Origin: Flavobacteriales bacterium
Lineage (GTDB): Bacteria; Bacteroidota; Bacteroidia; Flavobacteriales_F; PHOS-HE28
Direction of reading: 5' to 3'
Assembly (NCBI GenBank): GCA_016717225.1
Contig: JADKGB010000018.1
Coordinates: 18,744 to 82,743, forward strand
DNA: 64,000 bases
Shown here: positions 1 to 8,408 of the stretch, one piece after another
Layout: each line of letters opens with the position of its first letter
Position numbering within the stretch: the stretch's first letter is position 1
The notes under the pieces: model-generated
The model's database searches: none
What the model was told of the DNA's origin: nothing
Seen by the model: the letters and a program-made list of their open reading frames with translations, nothing else
Translations under genes and position numbers: made by a program

Positions 1-1
1 C

Positions 2-2101
2 AAAGCTCCTGTTGTGAGCGACGACCCGGTTCTTATGACCGTGGATGGAAAGCCGGTTACGCGTAGCGAATTCGAGGCCATCTATAAGAAGAACAACAAG
101 GATGCAGCTGTTACCAAGGAAGCGCTGAACGAATACCTGGACCTGTTCATCAATTACAAATTGAAGGTCCGGGCCGCAGAAGAATTGGGCATGGACACCG
201 TTGGCAAGTTCAAGACCGAACTCGACGGCTACCGCAAGCAATTGGCTCGTCCGTATTTGATCGATCGAAATCTGAACGATGACCTGATCAAGGAGGCCTT
301 CGATCGCAGTGGCATCGAAGTCCGTGCGAGCCACATCCTGGCCCAAATGCCTGCGGATCCTGCCCCGGCAGATACACTGGCTGCTTGGAAGAAGATCATG
401 GCGCTACGCGATCGGGTGAACGCTGGTGAGGATTGGGCCAGTGTTGCCAGCGGCAAAGGAGGAAGTGACGACCCGAGCGCGGCCAAGAACGGTGGCGATC
501 TCGGTTGGTTCAGCGCTTTGCAAATGGTTTACCCTTTCGAGAACGCAGCATACAGCACACAGCCTGGCCAGATCAGTAAGCCTGTTCGCACCCGATTCGG
601 TTACCATATCATCAAGGTGATCGATAGGCGTCCAGCTCGTGGCCAGATGAAAGTCGCACACATCATGATCCGTAGCACGGATCAGGACAGTCCTGAAAAA
701 CAAACCCTGTCGAAGCAGAAGATCGAACAGGTGAACGATCGGTTGAAGAGCGGGGAGATCAACTTCTCTGATGGGGCGTTGAAATACAGCGATGACGAAA
801 GCACGAATACGAAAGGCGGCGAATTGCCCATGTTCGGTTCAGGTAAAATGATCGAGGAATTCGAGGATGTCAGTTTTGGTCTCAAGCTGGATGGAGATGT
901 GAGCGGCCCGTTCAAGACCCGCTACGGATGGCATATCGTAAAGCGTTTGGAGTACAAAGCACCTCCTGCGTTCGAAGAGGCCAAGGGTGATCTGAAACAA
1001 AAGATCGCACGTGATAGTCGTGCGGAGATCACGCGTCAGAAGTTCCTTTCCGACCTGAAGGCAACGTATCACGCCAAGACCGATGAGAAAGCGTTGAAAG
1101 CGTTATACCCGTTGGTGGACAGTACAATTTTCAAGAAGGGTACGACCATTACGGATACACTGATCCGCAAGGACGTCGTGGAGGGCATCGTGATGCACAA
1201 CGGCATGAAGTTCCGTCGCGAGTTGAACGGCACGCTGCAGGGTGGTAAAGTGGTGAACGTTCGCAGTCGCAAACACGATGAACTGAAGCCTTCACCGAAC
1301 GACACGGTCATCGTACGTGATGTGCAGGAGGGGTGGTCATATGATCGCACCAAGGCAACCAAGCTTACCAAGAACGTGTTCAGTATCGATGGACGTGCTT
1401 GGAGCCAACAGCAATTCCTGGGTTGGCTTGAAGCCAAGCAGAAGCGTGAGCCCATGGTGTCCACACCGGTTTATTTGCAGGACCGTTTCAAGCAATTCGT
1501 CGATGAGGAAATGCTCGCGCACGAAGACGGGCAGTTGGAAACCAAATACCCGGAATTCCGCATGTTGATGAAAGAGTACCGGGACGGTATTCTTCTGTTC
1601 GAACTCACCGATCAGAAGGTGTGGAGCAAGGCGGTGAAGGATACAACGGGCCTGCAGGGATATTACGAGGCGAACAAGATGAACTACCTGTATGATACGC
1701 GCTACGATCTTGATATTTATTCCTGCGCCAATGATGCGGTGGTCAAGCAGATGAACGCATTGTACAAGAAAGGCAAGCGGGGCATGGACATCGCGAAGGC
1801 CTTGAACAAGGATGACAAGAGCGCGTTGATAGACGTCGAGAGCGGCGTGTTCACCGAAGAAGAAAAACCGATGATCAAAGGCGTCGTGAAGCCGGGGCTC
1901 ACAGCGGGCCAAGTGGTGGATGGTCGTGTGGTGCTCGTTGACATGAAGAAGATCGTTCCACCAAGCCCCAAACCACTCAATGAAGCACGCGGGTTGGTAA
2001 CGGCAGCGTATCAGGACCAGTTGGAAAAAGACTGGATCAAAGAGCTTCGCGCCAAATACACGGTGAAAGTGGAACAGGACGTTCTCTACAGCATTCACTG
2101 A
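2..2101 (+). CDS. Peptidylprolyl isomerase, parvulin (PpiC/SurA) type, 5' end cut by window
   Basis: Probable periplasmic cis-trans prolyl isomerase and outer-membrane-protein chaperone. The frame is open to the left edge, so the signal peptide and true start lie outside; a GTG at 14 is the first possible internal start but does not look natural. Near the N-terminus is a SurA-N-like helical segment with a G-K-P-V-T-R-S-E-F motif. Two parvulin domains follow at about residues 100-210 and 213-320, each with the R/K-A-S/A-H-I-L/M start and the F-G/Y-G-Y/W-H-I end. The C-terminal ~370 residues have no domain I recognise. The next two genes are also SurA-like and follow with 2 nt spacing and then an overlap, which suggests a chaperone operon. 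Family assignment is firm; the client proteins are unknown. Confidence 0.9.
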   Translation, partial: KAPVVSDDPVLMTVDGKPVTRSEFEAIYKKNNKDAAVTKEALNEYLDLFINYKLKVRAAEELGMDTVGKFKTELDGYRKQLARPYLIDRNLNDDLIKEAFDRSGIEVRASHILAQMPADPAPADTLAAWKKIMALRDRVNAGEDWASVASGKGGSDDPSAAKNGGDLGWFSALQMVYPFENAAYSTQPGQISKPVRTRFGYHIIKVIDRRPARGQMKVAHIMIRSTDQDSPEKQTLSKQKIEQVNDRLKSGEINFSDGALKYSDDESTNTKGGELPMFGSGKMIEEFEDVSFGLKLDGDVSGPFKTRYGWHIVKRLEYKAPPAFEEAKGDLKQKIARDSRAEITRQKFLSDLKATYHAKTDEKALKALYPLVDSTIFKKGTTITDTLIRKDVVEGIVMHNGMKFRRELNGTLQGGKVVNVRSRKHDELKPSPNDTVIVRDVQEGWSYDRTKATKLTKNVFSIDGRAWSQQQFLGWLEAKQKREPMVSTPVYLQDRFKQFVDEEMLAHEDGQLETKYPEFRMLMKEYRDGILLFELTDQKVWSKAVKDTTGLQGYYEANKMNYLYDTRYDLDIYSCANDAVVKQMNALYKKGKRGMDIAKALNKDDKSALIDVESGVFTEEEKPMIKGVVKPGLTAGQVVDGRVVLVDMKKIVPPSPKPLNEARGLVTAAYQDQLEKDWIKELRAKYTVKVEQDVLYSIH

Positions 2102-2103
2102 GC

Positions 2104-2970
2104 ATGGCGTTGGCCAAAAGCATTGTTCGGAACGGGAGGGCGGCGGTGATCGCCGCCCTTTCCCTTTCAGCGTGCAGCATGGCCTCCGATCCATCGGATC
2201 CCTTGGTGGCCGAAGCATACGACCAGCAATTGTTCCGCAGTGATCTGCGCCGCATGATCCCGGCCGATACGCCAAAGGAAGACAGTGCGGCATTGGCACA
2301 GCGCTTCGTGGATACGTGGGCTCGCGAGATCGTACTGCTGCACAAGGCCGAGGAGAACCTCACGGCAGTGCAGAAGAACGTTGATGACCAACTGCGCAGT
2401 TATCGTGGATCGTTGATCACATATACCTATGAGCAAGCCCTTGTTCGGCAAAAACTGGATACGAACATCAGCGCGGAGGAAATAGCCGGTTATTACAAGG
2501 AGAACGCCAAGAATTTCGAACTGAAGGACAATATCGTTCGTGTCCGGTGGTTCAAATTACGCGAAACCGATAAGCGCGTTCTGAAGAACGTACAAAGCCT
2601 TTGGCAAAGTGATAAGCCCGATGATCGAAGTGAATTGGAGCGATTGCTCGCACAGCGTGGCTCTGCGATGAACGATACAGGCGACGATTGGATCTCTTTT
2701 TCTGAACTACAGCAACTCGTGCCTTTACGCCCCGACAATCCTACTGACTGGCTCCAGCGCAATTCTCGCGCTATGGCTGCTGATAGTGTTGGGTCCTATT
2801 TCGTGGAATTTTTGGATCACCGCATAAAGAACAGTATGTCTCCCCAGGAGCTGGTCTCCATGGAGATCCGCTCCATCCTCATCAATCAGCGCAAGCTCCA
2901 GCTTATAGAGCGCATGCGCGAAGACCTGTACAAAGATGCTCTTGCCCAAAAAGATGTTCGATTGTTCTAA
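2104..2970 (+). CDS. SurA-N-like lipoprotein without a catalytic parvulin domain
   Basis: 288-residue lipoprotein with a basic N-terminus, a hydrophobic stretch and a lipobox L-S-A-C near residue 24, so it is expected to be membrane-anchored and periplasmic. The body is charged and helical, resembling the N-terminal chaperone region of SurA/PpiC proteins, but I see no parvulin H-I-L...F-G-x-H signature. It starts 2 nt after the preceding PPIase stop and its 3' end overlaps the following SurA gene, so the three are probably co-transcribed and translationally coupled. Likely an accessory chaperone for outer-membrane protein delivery; this role is inferred from context. Confidence 0.8.
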   Translation: MALAKSIVRNGRAAVIAALSLSACSMASDPSDPLVAEAYDQQLFRSDLRRMIPADTPKEDSAALAQRFVDTWAREIVLLHKAEENLTAVQKNVDDQLRSYRGSLITYTYEQALVRQKLDTNISAEEIAGYYKENAKNFELKDNIVRVRWFKLRETDKRVLKNVQSLWQSDKPDDRSELERLLAQRGSAMNDTGDDWISFSELQQLVPLRPDNPTDWLQRNSRAMAADSVGSYFVEFLDHRIKNSMSPQELVSMEIRSILINQRKLQLIERMREDLYKDALAQKDVRLF

Positions 2971-4339
2971 GGGGCTCGTGTTCGCTGCGGTTCTGCTTCA
3001 GATCTGCGCAAGTGGACAGGTGCGGACGGATGGCTCGGTTGCGTTAGAAGGTCAGCTGATAGACCGCGTGATCGCGAACGTAGCTGGTCGCATCGTTCTC
3101 TATAGCGAATTGGCAGGTCGCGTTGCGCAAGCCCAACAGAGTGGCGAGCGCATGAACGATCCTCAAGTGTGTGGTGAATTGGAAGAACTGTTGTTCCAGC
3201 AGCTCTTGCTCGAGCAAGCCCGTTTGGATAGTGTGGTGCCGGACGAAGCGCAAGTGAACGCTGAGTTGGACCGTCGCATTCGATATTTCGCGCAACAGAT
3301 AGGCAGTGATGAGGCGTTGGAGAAGTACTATGGAAAGAGCATCACGCGCATCAAAGCGGATTTCCGCCAGCAGGTGTCCGATCAGTTACTGGCGCAGCAA
3401 ATGCAACAGAAGATAACGGGTGATCGCAGTGCAACGCCCAAGGAAGTAACGGCCTATTTCAATGCGATCCCGAAGGACAGTTTGCCGTTCATCAATGCGG
3501 GGGTCGAATTCGCGCGCATAGTGAAGTATGCCAAGCCCAGTGAGGCGGAGGAACGTCGGGTGAAAAAAAGTCTCGAGGAACTGCGCACGCGCATCACAAC
3601 GGGTAAACTTGATTTCGCGACCGCAGCCAGTTTGTACAGTCAGGACGTAGGCTCCGTTCGTGACGGCGGCAAGCTGCCCATGGTAAAACCCGGCATCATG
3701 GTACCCGAGTTCGATGCCGTGGCCATGAGTTTGAAGGATGGGGAGGTCAGCCAGGTCTTCAAGACGGATTTCGGATACCACGTCATGAGCATGATGGAAC
3801 GCAAAGGCGAGGAGTATCAGGCTCGTCATATCCTCTTGAAACTGGAAACCTCAGCCGACGATATGATGCTCGCGAAGAATTTTATGGACAGCACGACTGC
3901 ATTGGTTCGCGAAGGCACGATAACGTTCGCCAGAGCTGCATCGGAAATGAACGACGATGAGGATACGAAGGGCACCAATGGTACTGTGATCGAGCCGAAT
4001 GGGAACAACCCTCGGTGGGCGATCGGTGATCTGGACAAGGAGACTTTCTCCATTCTCGACAAGTTGGCTGTGGGCGACATAAGTGTCCCACAATCGTTCG
4101 AGCTTCCGAGCGGCGAGAAAGGCTATCGCGTCTTCAAGTTGATCAAGCGCACGGAGCCACACGTAATGGACCTTGTTGAAGACTACCCGTTGGTGAACGA
4201 GGCCGCCGAGAATGCGGCCAGGCAAAAGATCGTCGATGCCTGGGTGAAAGAGCGACTCTCGAATATTTACGTGCGCATCATACCTGATTACGCTGGTTGC
4301 ACCTTCGAACACGCTTGGGTCAAACCTGTTGCACCTTGA
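2936..4339 (+). CDS. surA: SurA-type periplasmic chaperone/peptidylprolyl isomerase
   Basis: 467 residues with a signal peptide ending near A-S-G-Q. A SurA N-terminal domain (D-R-V-I-A-N-V-A-G-R-I-V-L-Y-S-E-L) is followed by two parvulin domains: about 185-290 with D-G-G-K-L-P-M and F-G-Y-H-V, and about 291-400, which opens A-R-H-I-L. The second is more degenerate. Role: escort and folding of unfolded outer-membrane proteins in the periplasm. The ATG at 2936 overlaps the upstream gene by 35 nt; an in-frame ATG at 2954 is an equally good start and shortens the overlap. Last gene of the folding cluster; the MoxR gene starts 82 nt downstream. Confidence 0.9.
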   Translation: MLLPKKMFDCSKGLVFAAVLLQICASGQVRTDGSVALEGQLIDRVIANVAGRIVLYSELAGRVAQAQQSGERMNDPQVCGELEELLFQQLLLEQARLDSVVPDEAQVNAELDRRIRYFAQQIGSDEALEKYYGKSITRIKADFRQQVSDQLLAQQMQQKITGDRSATPKEVTAYFNAIPKDSLPFINAGVEFARIVKYAKPSEAEERRVKKSLEELRTRITTGKLDFATAASLYSQDVGSVRDGGKLPMVKPGIMVPEFDAVAMSLKDGEVSQVFKTDFGYHVMSMMERKGEEYQARHILLKLETSADDMMLAKNFMDSTTALVREGTITFARAASEMNDDEDTKGTNGTVIEPNGNNPRWAIGDLDKETFSILDKLAVGDISVPQSFELPSGEKGYRVFKLIKRTEPHVMDLVEDYPLVNEAAENAARQKIVDAWVKERLSNIYVRIIPDYAGCTFEHAWVKPVAP

Positions 4340-4421
4340 CAAAATTCACCTTTGGTTATTCATCGCTAGCCGAATGCGAGGCGATCCCTGATCCTACCCT
4401 ATCACCTTTCCACTATTCAAA

Positions 4422-5387
4422 ATGACCGAACGGACGAACGATGCACGCGCAGTGGAAGATTTCGGCGCGAAGTACAGATTGCTCAAAGCAGAGGTGCAGA
4501 AGGTTATCATCGGCCAGGACCGCGTGGTCGATGATGTACTGATCGCGATCTTCAGCAGGGGCCATGGGTTGCTGGTCGGCGTGCCAGGTTTGGCCAAAAC
4601 CTTGCTCGTGAACACAGTGGGCAGAGCGTTGGGGTTGGGTTTCAATAGGATCCAGTTCACACCCGATCTCATGCCCAGTGACATCATTGGTTCCGAGATC
4701 CTGGACCAGGACCGCAACTTCAAATTCATCAAGGGTCCCCTCTTCGCGAACATCATCTTGGCGGACGAGATCAACCGAACACCACCGAAAACCCAAGCAG
4801 CATTGCTTGAGGCCATGCAGGAGAAAGCGGTAACCGCTGCAGGGCGAACGTGGCAGCTTCCCGAGCCCTTCTTTGTTCTGGCAACGCAGAACCCGATCGA
4901 GCAGGAAGGAACATATCCGTTGCCAGAAGCCCAACTCGATCGCTTCATGTTCAGCATCCACGTGGATTATCCAAGCTACGCGGAGGAACTGGCGGTCGTT
5001 AAGGCGACCACCAGCGACACCCCTGCCGATGTAAAGCCAGTGCTAAGTGCAGAAGAGATCCAGTTCTACCAAGGACTTGTGCGTCGCATTCCGGTTGCTG
5101 ATAATGTGGTCGAATACGCTGTGAAGCTTGCTAGTCGCACAAGACCAGGTCGGGAAGGGGTGCCAGCTATCATCAACGATCACATCAGCTGGGGTGCTGG
5201 CCCACGCGCCAGCCAATTCCTGGTGATCGGCGCCAAATGTCACGCACTTACTCACGGTAAATTCAGCCCTGACATCGAGGACGTACAAGCTGTAGCAAAG
5301 CCCATTCTGCGCCATCGCTTGGTGCGGAACTACAAGGCTGAAGCGGAAGGGGTCACCGTTGACAATATCGTCGACCAGGTGCTCTGA
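4422..5387 (+). CDS. MoxR family AAA+ ATPase
   Basis: 321-residue cytoplasmic AAA+ ATPase of the MoxR/RavA class. Walker A is G-V-P-G-L-A-K-T (residues 53-60), Walker B is I-I-L-A-D-E-I-N (111-118), and a sensor 1 region A-T-Q-N-P-I-E-Q-E-G is typical of MoxR. The C-terminal lid contains S-R-T-R-P-G and W-G-A-G-P-R-A-S-Q, also diagnostic. These ATPases act as chaperones for insertion of metal cofactors or assembly of complexes and usually sit beside DUF58 and VWA-domain genes. Those partners are absent here; the next gene encodes a secreted protein, so the gene is either solitary or the rest of the operon is elsewhere. Confidence 0.95.
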   Translation: MTERTNDARAVEDFGAKYRLLKAEVQKVIIGQDRVVDDVLIAIFSRGHGLLVGVPGLAKTLLVNTVGRALGLGFNRIQFTPDLMPSDIIGSEILDQDRNFKFIKGPLFANIILADEINRTPPKTQAALLEAMQEKAVTAAGRTWQLPEPFFVLATQNPIEQEGTYPLPEAQLDRFMFSIHVDYPSYAEELAVVKATTSDTPADVKPVLSAEEIQFYQGLVRRIPVADNVVEYAVKLASRTRPGREGVPAIINDHISWGAGPRASQFLVIGAKCHALTHGKFSPDIEDVQAVAKPILRHRLVRNYKAEAEGVTVDNIVDQVL

Positions 5388-5392
5388 GGCTT

Positions 5393-5417
5393 GTAGATGG
5401 ATCGATGATCCATCTAC
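5393..5417 (+). terminator. Perfect hairpin just after the MoxR gene
   Basis: An 11-bp perfect inverted repeat (gtagatggatc / gatccatctac) with a 3-nt loop begins 5 nt after the MoxR stop. There is no T-tract, so it may be a factor-dependent terminator or an mRNA-stabilising hairpin rather than a classical intrinsic terminator. Confidence 0.4.
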
Positions 5418-5524
5418 GGATCGGTGCGTCGTCAACACCTGTTCATTTCATCTCTGGACGAAGGCTGCTTGTTGACCTTATCTTCGTCTCAAGCTGAAAG
5501 CTCAGAGCTTTTGGCATGCCGGTT

Positions 5525-6304
5525 ATGAAACGAACATTACGATCCTTCTTTTTTGCCATTCCTCTTGCTGTTCTTTCTACGGCTGGTGCTCAAACCACTA
5601 TGGATATCACGCTCGTGCCTGGCCAGAACAATGACCTGGAAGTGCGACTGCGCCCCGACATGGACTTCGATGGCTTGGTTGCAGGCATGGTCTTTACTGT
5701 TCGCTGGAGCAATGCTTCCGGTGCAAGTCTCGGTAGCGAAATTCAGGACGCGACCGCGTTGGATGTATGTAATGTGAGCAAGAGCGGCCCGGAGCAAGTG
5801 GTTGGCGACTATCGTTATCAGGTTTATGTGGCTTTCAGTTTGACCCCGTTATCGGAGATCTCATTCGTCCTGCTGGGTGGACAGGAATACACCTTATGCA
5901 AGTTGCCGATCCTCAATGCCGCTGATGCCTTCGTTATGGTGAACGACGATTGGACGGCGGTGAACAACGCCGATTATTTCATCTCGTTGAATGGCGCTGA
6001 TGGAACCGGGATCATTTACGACCAGAGTACAGGATCCTTTCAAGGATCGAGCCTTTCGAACGAACGAACCGTTTCTGTATGGCCCAATCCGGTTACGGAT
6101 CAAGCTGTAGTTTCCTTCGGTCCCCACGGATCGACCGTGACCGGTCTCGATCTGCTGGATGCCGCAGGGCGCGTGGTGTGGAGCAAGCGTTCAAACAGGT
6201 CAGTGAGCGAAACCATGGACATGAAGGGAATGACTTCTGGTGCCTATGTGCTAAGACTGACTGTTGATGATGGAACGCGATCCTTGATCGTGTTGAAGAG
6301 GTAA
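5525..6304 (+). CDS. Secreted protein with cohesin-like N-terminal domain and T9SS type A tail
   Basis: About 259 residues from ATG 5525, which starts a good signal peptide (M-K-R-T-L-R...A-G-A-Q); an in-frame ATG at 5516 is the alternative. The mature N-terminus is a beta-rich domain with L-E-V-R-L-R-P, F-T-V-R-W and a later N-D-D-W-T-A-V / I-S-L-N-G / G-I-I-Y segment. The same layout recurs in the giant repeat protein at 16068. The last ~80 residues form a T9SS type A sorting domain (V-W-P-N-P-V-T-D...G-A-Y-V-L-R-L), predicting export through the type IX system and surface attachment or release. No catalytic residues recognised. Confidence 0.85.
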   Translation: MKRTLRSFFFAIPLAVLSTAGAQTTMDITLVPGQNNDLEVRLRPDMDFDGLVAGMVFTVRWSNASGASLGSEIQDATALDVCNVSKSGPEQVVGDYRYQVYVAFSLTPLSEISFVLLGGQEYTLCKLPILNAADAFVMVNDDWTAVNNADYFISLNGADGTGIIYDQSTGSFQGSSLSNERTVSVWPNPVTDQAVVSFGPHGSTVTGLDLLDAAGRVVWSKRSNRSVSETMDMKGMTSGAYVLRLTVDDGTRSLIVLKR

Positions 6305-6374
6305 GGGACAATTTCTTGGTCATTCCAATTGTTGAAATGATCCGCTCGTATTTGAATACCGCAGATCCGGATCG

Positions 6375-8303
6375 ATGGGAATGTTGAACTTTTTGCGCTC
6401 ACGATCTTTATTTGGCTGCTTTGGTATCATTGCGCAAGCCTCCGCTCAAACTCCTTGTGTGAACGGTTTTGCCGGGATCTATCCGTGCGATAAGGTGGAT
6501 CTGTTGTCGCGAATGTCAATTGCCCAACTGGGCGGACAAACGAATCTTGCAGACCTGTGGGGCTGGACCGATCCAGTTACCGGGGTCGAATATGCATTGG
6601 TAGGCATGCGCACGGGCACAGCCTTCGTGAACTTGAACAACCCGGCCGTTCCAGTGCTAACGGGAGTATTGCCAAGCCATATCTCCGGTTCGAACACCTT
6701 GTGGCGCGATGTGGATGTGATCGGTAATTACGCGTACGTCGTAAGTGAAACCAGCGGTCATGGCATGCAGATCTTCGATCTGACACGGTTGAGAAATGTG
6801 GTTACTCCACCGCAGACCTTCACAGAGGATGCCCACTATCCGGGCTTCAGCAATTGCCATTCGCTTTTTGCGGATAATGATGGATTCGTCTTTTGCGAGG
6901 GCACTAACACAGCCAGTGGCGGGCTGCATGTTGTCAATGTGCAGAACCCATTGGCCCCTGTGTTAGCAGGCACGTACACGCAGGATGGTTATATCCACGA
7001 GAATCTTGTCATCGACTACAATGGCCCGGATCTGGCCCATGTCGGTCAGGATATCAGCATCAATTTTCACAGTGGCAGTCCCGATAGGATCACGTTCGTG
7101 GACGTGACGAACAAGACCGACATGACCCGCTTGAATACGACCACTTACGTTGGTGCGAGCATAACTCATCAAGGATGGGTGACACCCGATCATCGCTACC
7201 TCCTAATGAATGATGAAGGCGATGAGATCAATCAGGGACATACCACGCGAACCCGGATCTTCAACATCAGTGACCTGGACAATCCCGCGCCGTTGGTCGG
7301 TTATTACAGCGGCCCCAATGCCAGTACCGACCACAACTTGTACGTGAACAAAGACCTTGTATGGGAATCGAATTACAGCAGTGGCTTGCGGATCTTGGCG
7401 ATGGATAATATTTCAACGGCTGCACTTTCCCAAGCGGCCTTCTTCGATACCTATACCACGAATAACGCCGCGAACTATGATGGCGCGTGGGGCAATTACC
7501 CGTTCTTCAATAGTGGAGTTGTGGTCGTCAGCGACTATGCGAACGGTCTGTTCATTCTGCGCCCACGTTTGAGTTTGCGCGTGCGGGCCTTGCTCGAAGG
7601 CCCGTATGATGCGAACACTGCTTTGATGCACGATAGCCTACGCGTGAGAGGCTTGTTGCCGCTGGTTGAACCCTACACGGCATTGGGTTACACGCATGTT
7701 GGTGGAGGAGGGGAGACGACTACAGCTTCGGTCTTCTTGTCAAATGGGGCCAACGCGATCGTCGATTGGGTGGTCTTGGAACTACGTAATTCGGCCAACT
7801 CTTCGGTAGTGCGTGAGTCGCGCTGCGCTTTGATCCAACGGGATGGTGATATTGTGGGGATGGATGGTCTTTCCGCGGTTCAATTCACAAGTGCGGTCGG
7901 CGACTATCACGTGGCGGTGCGTCATCGCAATCACTTGGGCATAATGACCGCTGCACCCGTGCGCGTGAGTGTTGCTGAAAAGAGTTACAACCTCGCGGAC
8001 GGCAGCACACCCTTGTTCGGCAATGCACCTGCCGTCATCTTGGGTACGGCCAACGCCATGTGGATGGGAAATGTGTTCCGCGATGGGCAGCTGAAGTACA
8101 TCGGAACGGACAATGATCGGGACCCAGTGCTATTACGTGTTGGTGGCACAACACCGAATAATACCGTAACTGGCTATTGGCTTGAAGATGCTACACTTGA
8201 TGGCGTAGTGAAATATATCGGTGTTGGGAACGACCGCGATCCTATGTTGGTGAATGTGGGAAGCACGATCCCTAACAATGTTCGGCTGGAACAACTTCCG
8301 TGA
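6375..8303 (+). CDS. Choice-of-anchor-B-like LVIVD beta-propeller protein with C-terminal EQLP module
   Basis: 642 residues with a signal peptide ending near A-S-A-Q. Residues ~30-400 contain LVIVD/propeller-type strands (V-D-V-I-G-N-Y-A-Y-V-V, L-H-V-V-N-V-Q-N-P, I-F-N-I-S-D-L-D-N-P) and the H-E-N-L / G-W-V-T-P-D-H-R-Y-L motifs seen in choice-of-anchor B family proteins. From about nt 7567 to the end it carries the ~245-residue module shared with three other genes here: L-E-G-P, Q-R-D-G-D, V-R-H-R-N-H-L-G, two N-D-R-D-P motifs and terminal E-Q-L-P. There is no standard T9SS type A tail. Start 6375, with a second ATG at 6381. Probably secreted and surface-located; function unknown. Confidence 0.82.
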   Translation: MGMLNFLRSRSLFGCFGIIAQASAQTPCVNGFAGIYPCDKVDLLSRMSIAQLGGQTNLADLWGWTDPVTGVEYALVGMRTGTAFVNLNNPAVPVLTGVLPSHISGSNTLWRDVDVIGNYAYVVSETSGHGMQIFDLTRLRNVVTPPQTFTEDAHYPGFSNCHSLFADNDGFVFCEGTNTASGGLHVVNVQNPLAPVLAGTYTQDGYIHENLVIDYNGPDLAHVGQDISINFHSGSPDRITFVDVTNKTDMTRLNTTTYVGASITHQGWVTPDHRYLLMNDEGDEINQGHTTRTRIFNISDLDNPAPLVGYYSGPNASTDHNLYVNKDLVWESNYSSGLRILAMDNISTAALSQAAFFDTYTTNNAANYDGAWGNYPFFNSGVVVVSDYANGLFILRPRLSLRVRALLEGPYDANTALMHDSLRVRGLLPLVEPYTALGYTHVGGGGETTTASVFLSNGANAIVDWVVLELRNSANSSVVRESRCALIQRDGDIVGMDGLSAVQFTSAVGDYHVAVRHRNHLGIMTAAPVRVSVAEKSYNLADGSTPLFGNAPAVILGTANAMWMGNVFRDGQLKYIGTDNDRDPVLLRVGGTTPNNTVTGYWLEDATLDGVVKYIGVGNDRDPMLVNVGSTIPNNVRLEQLP

Positions 8304-8408
8304 TCTCTTTCACGGCCAGGACGTTCCGTCCACGGTGGTAGGGGTCTAAGCCTGCCCGGATCTTATTGACGCCTGACGGGTCACATCCATTATCTTGCTG
8401 GCCGCTCC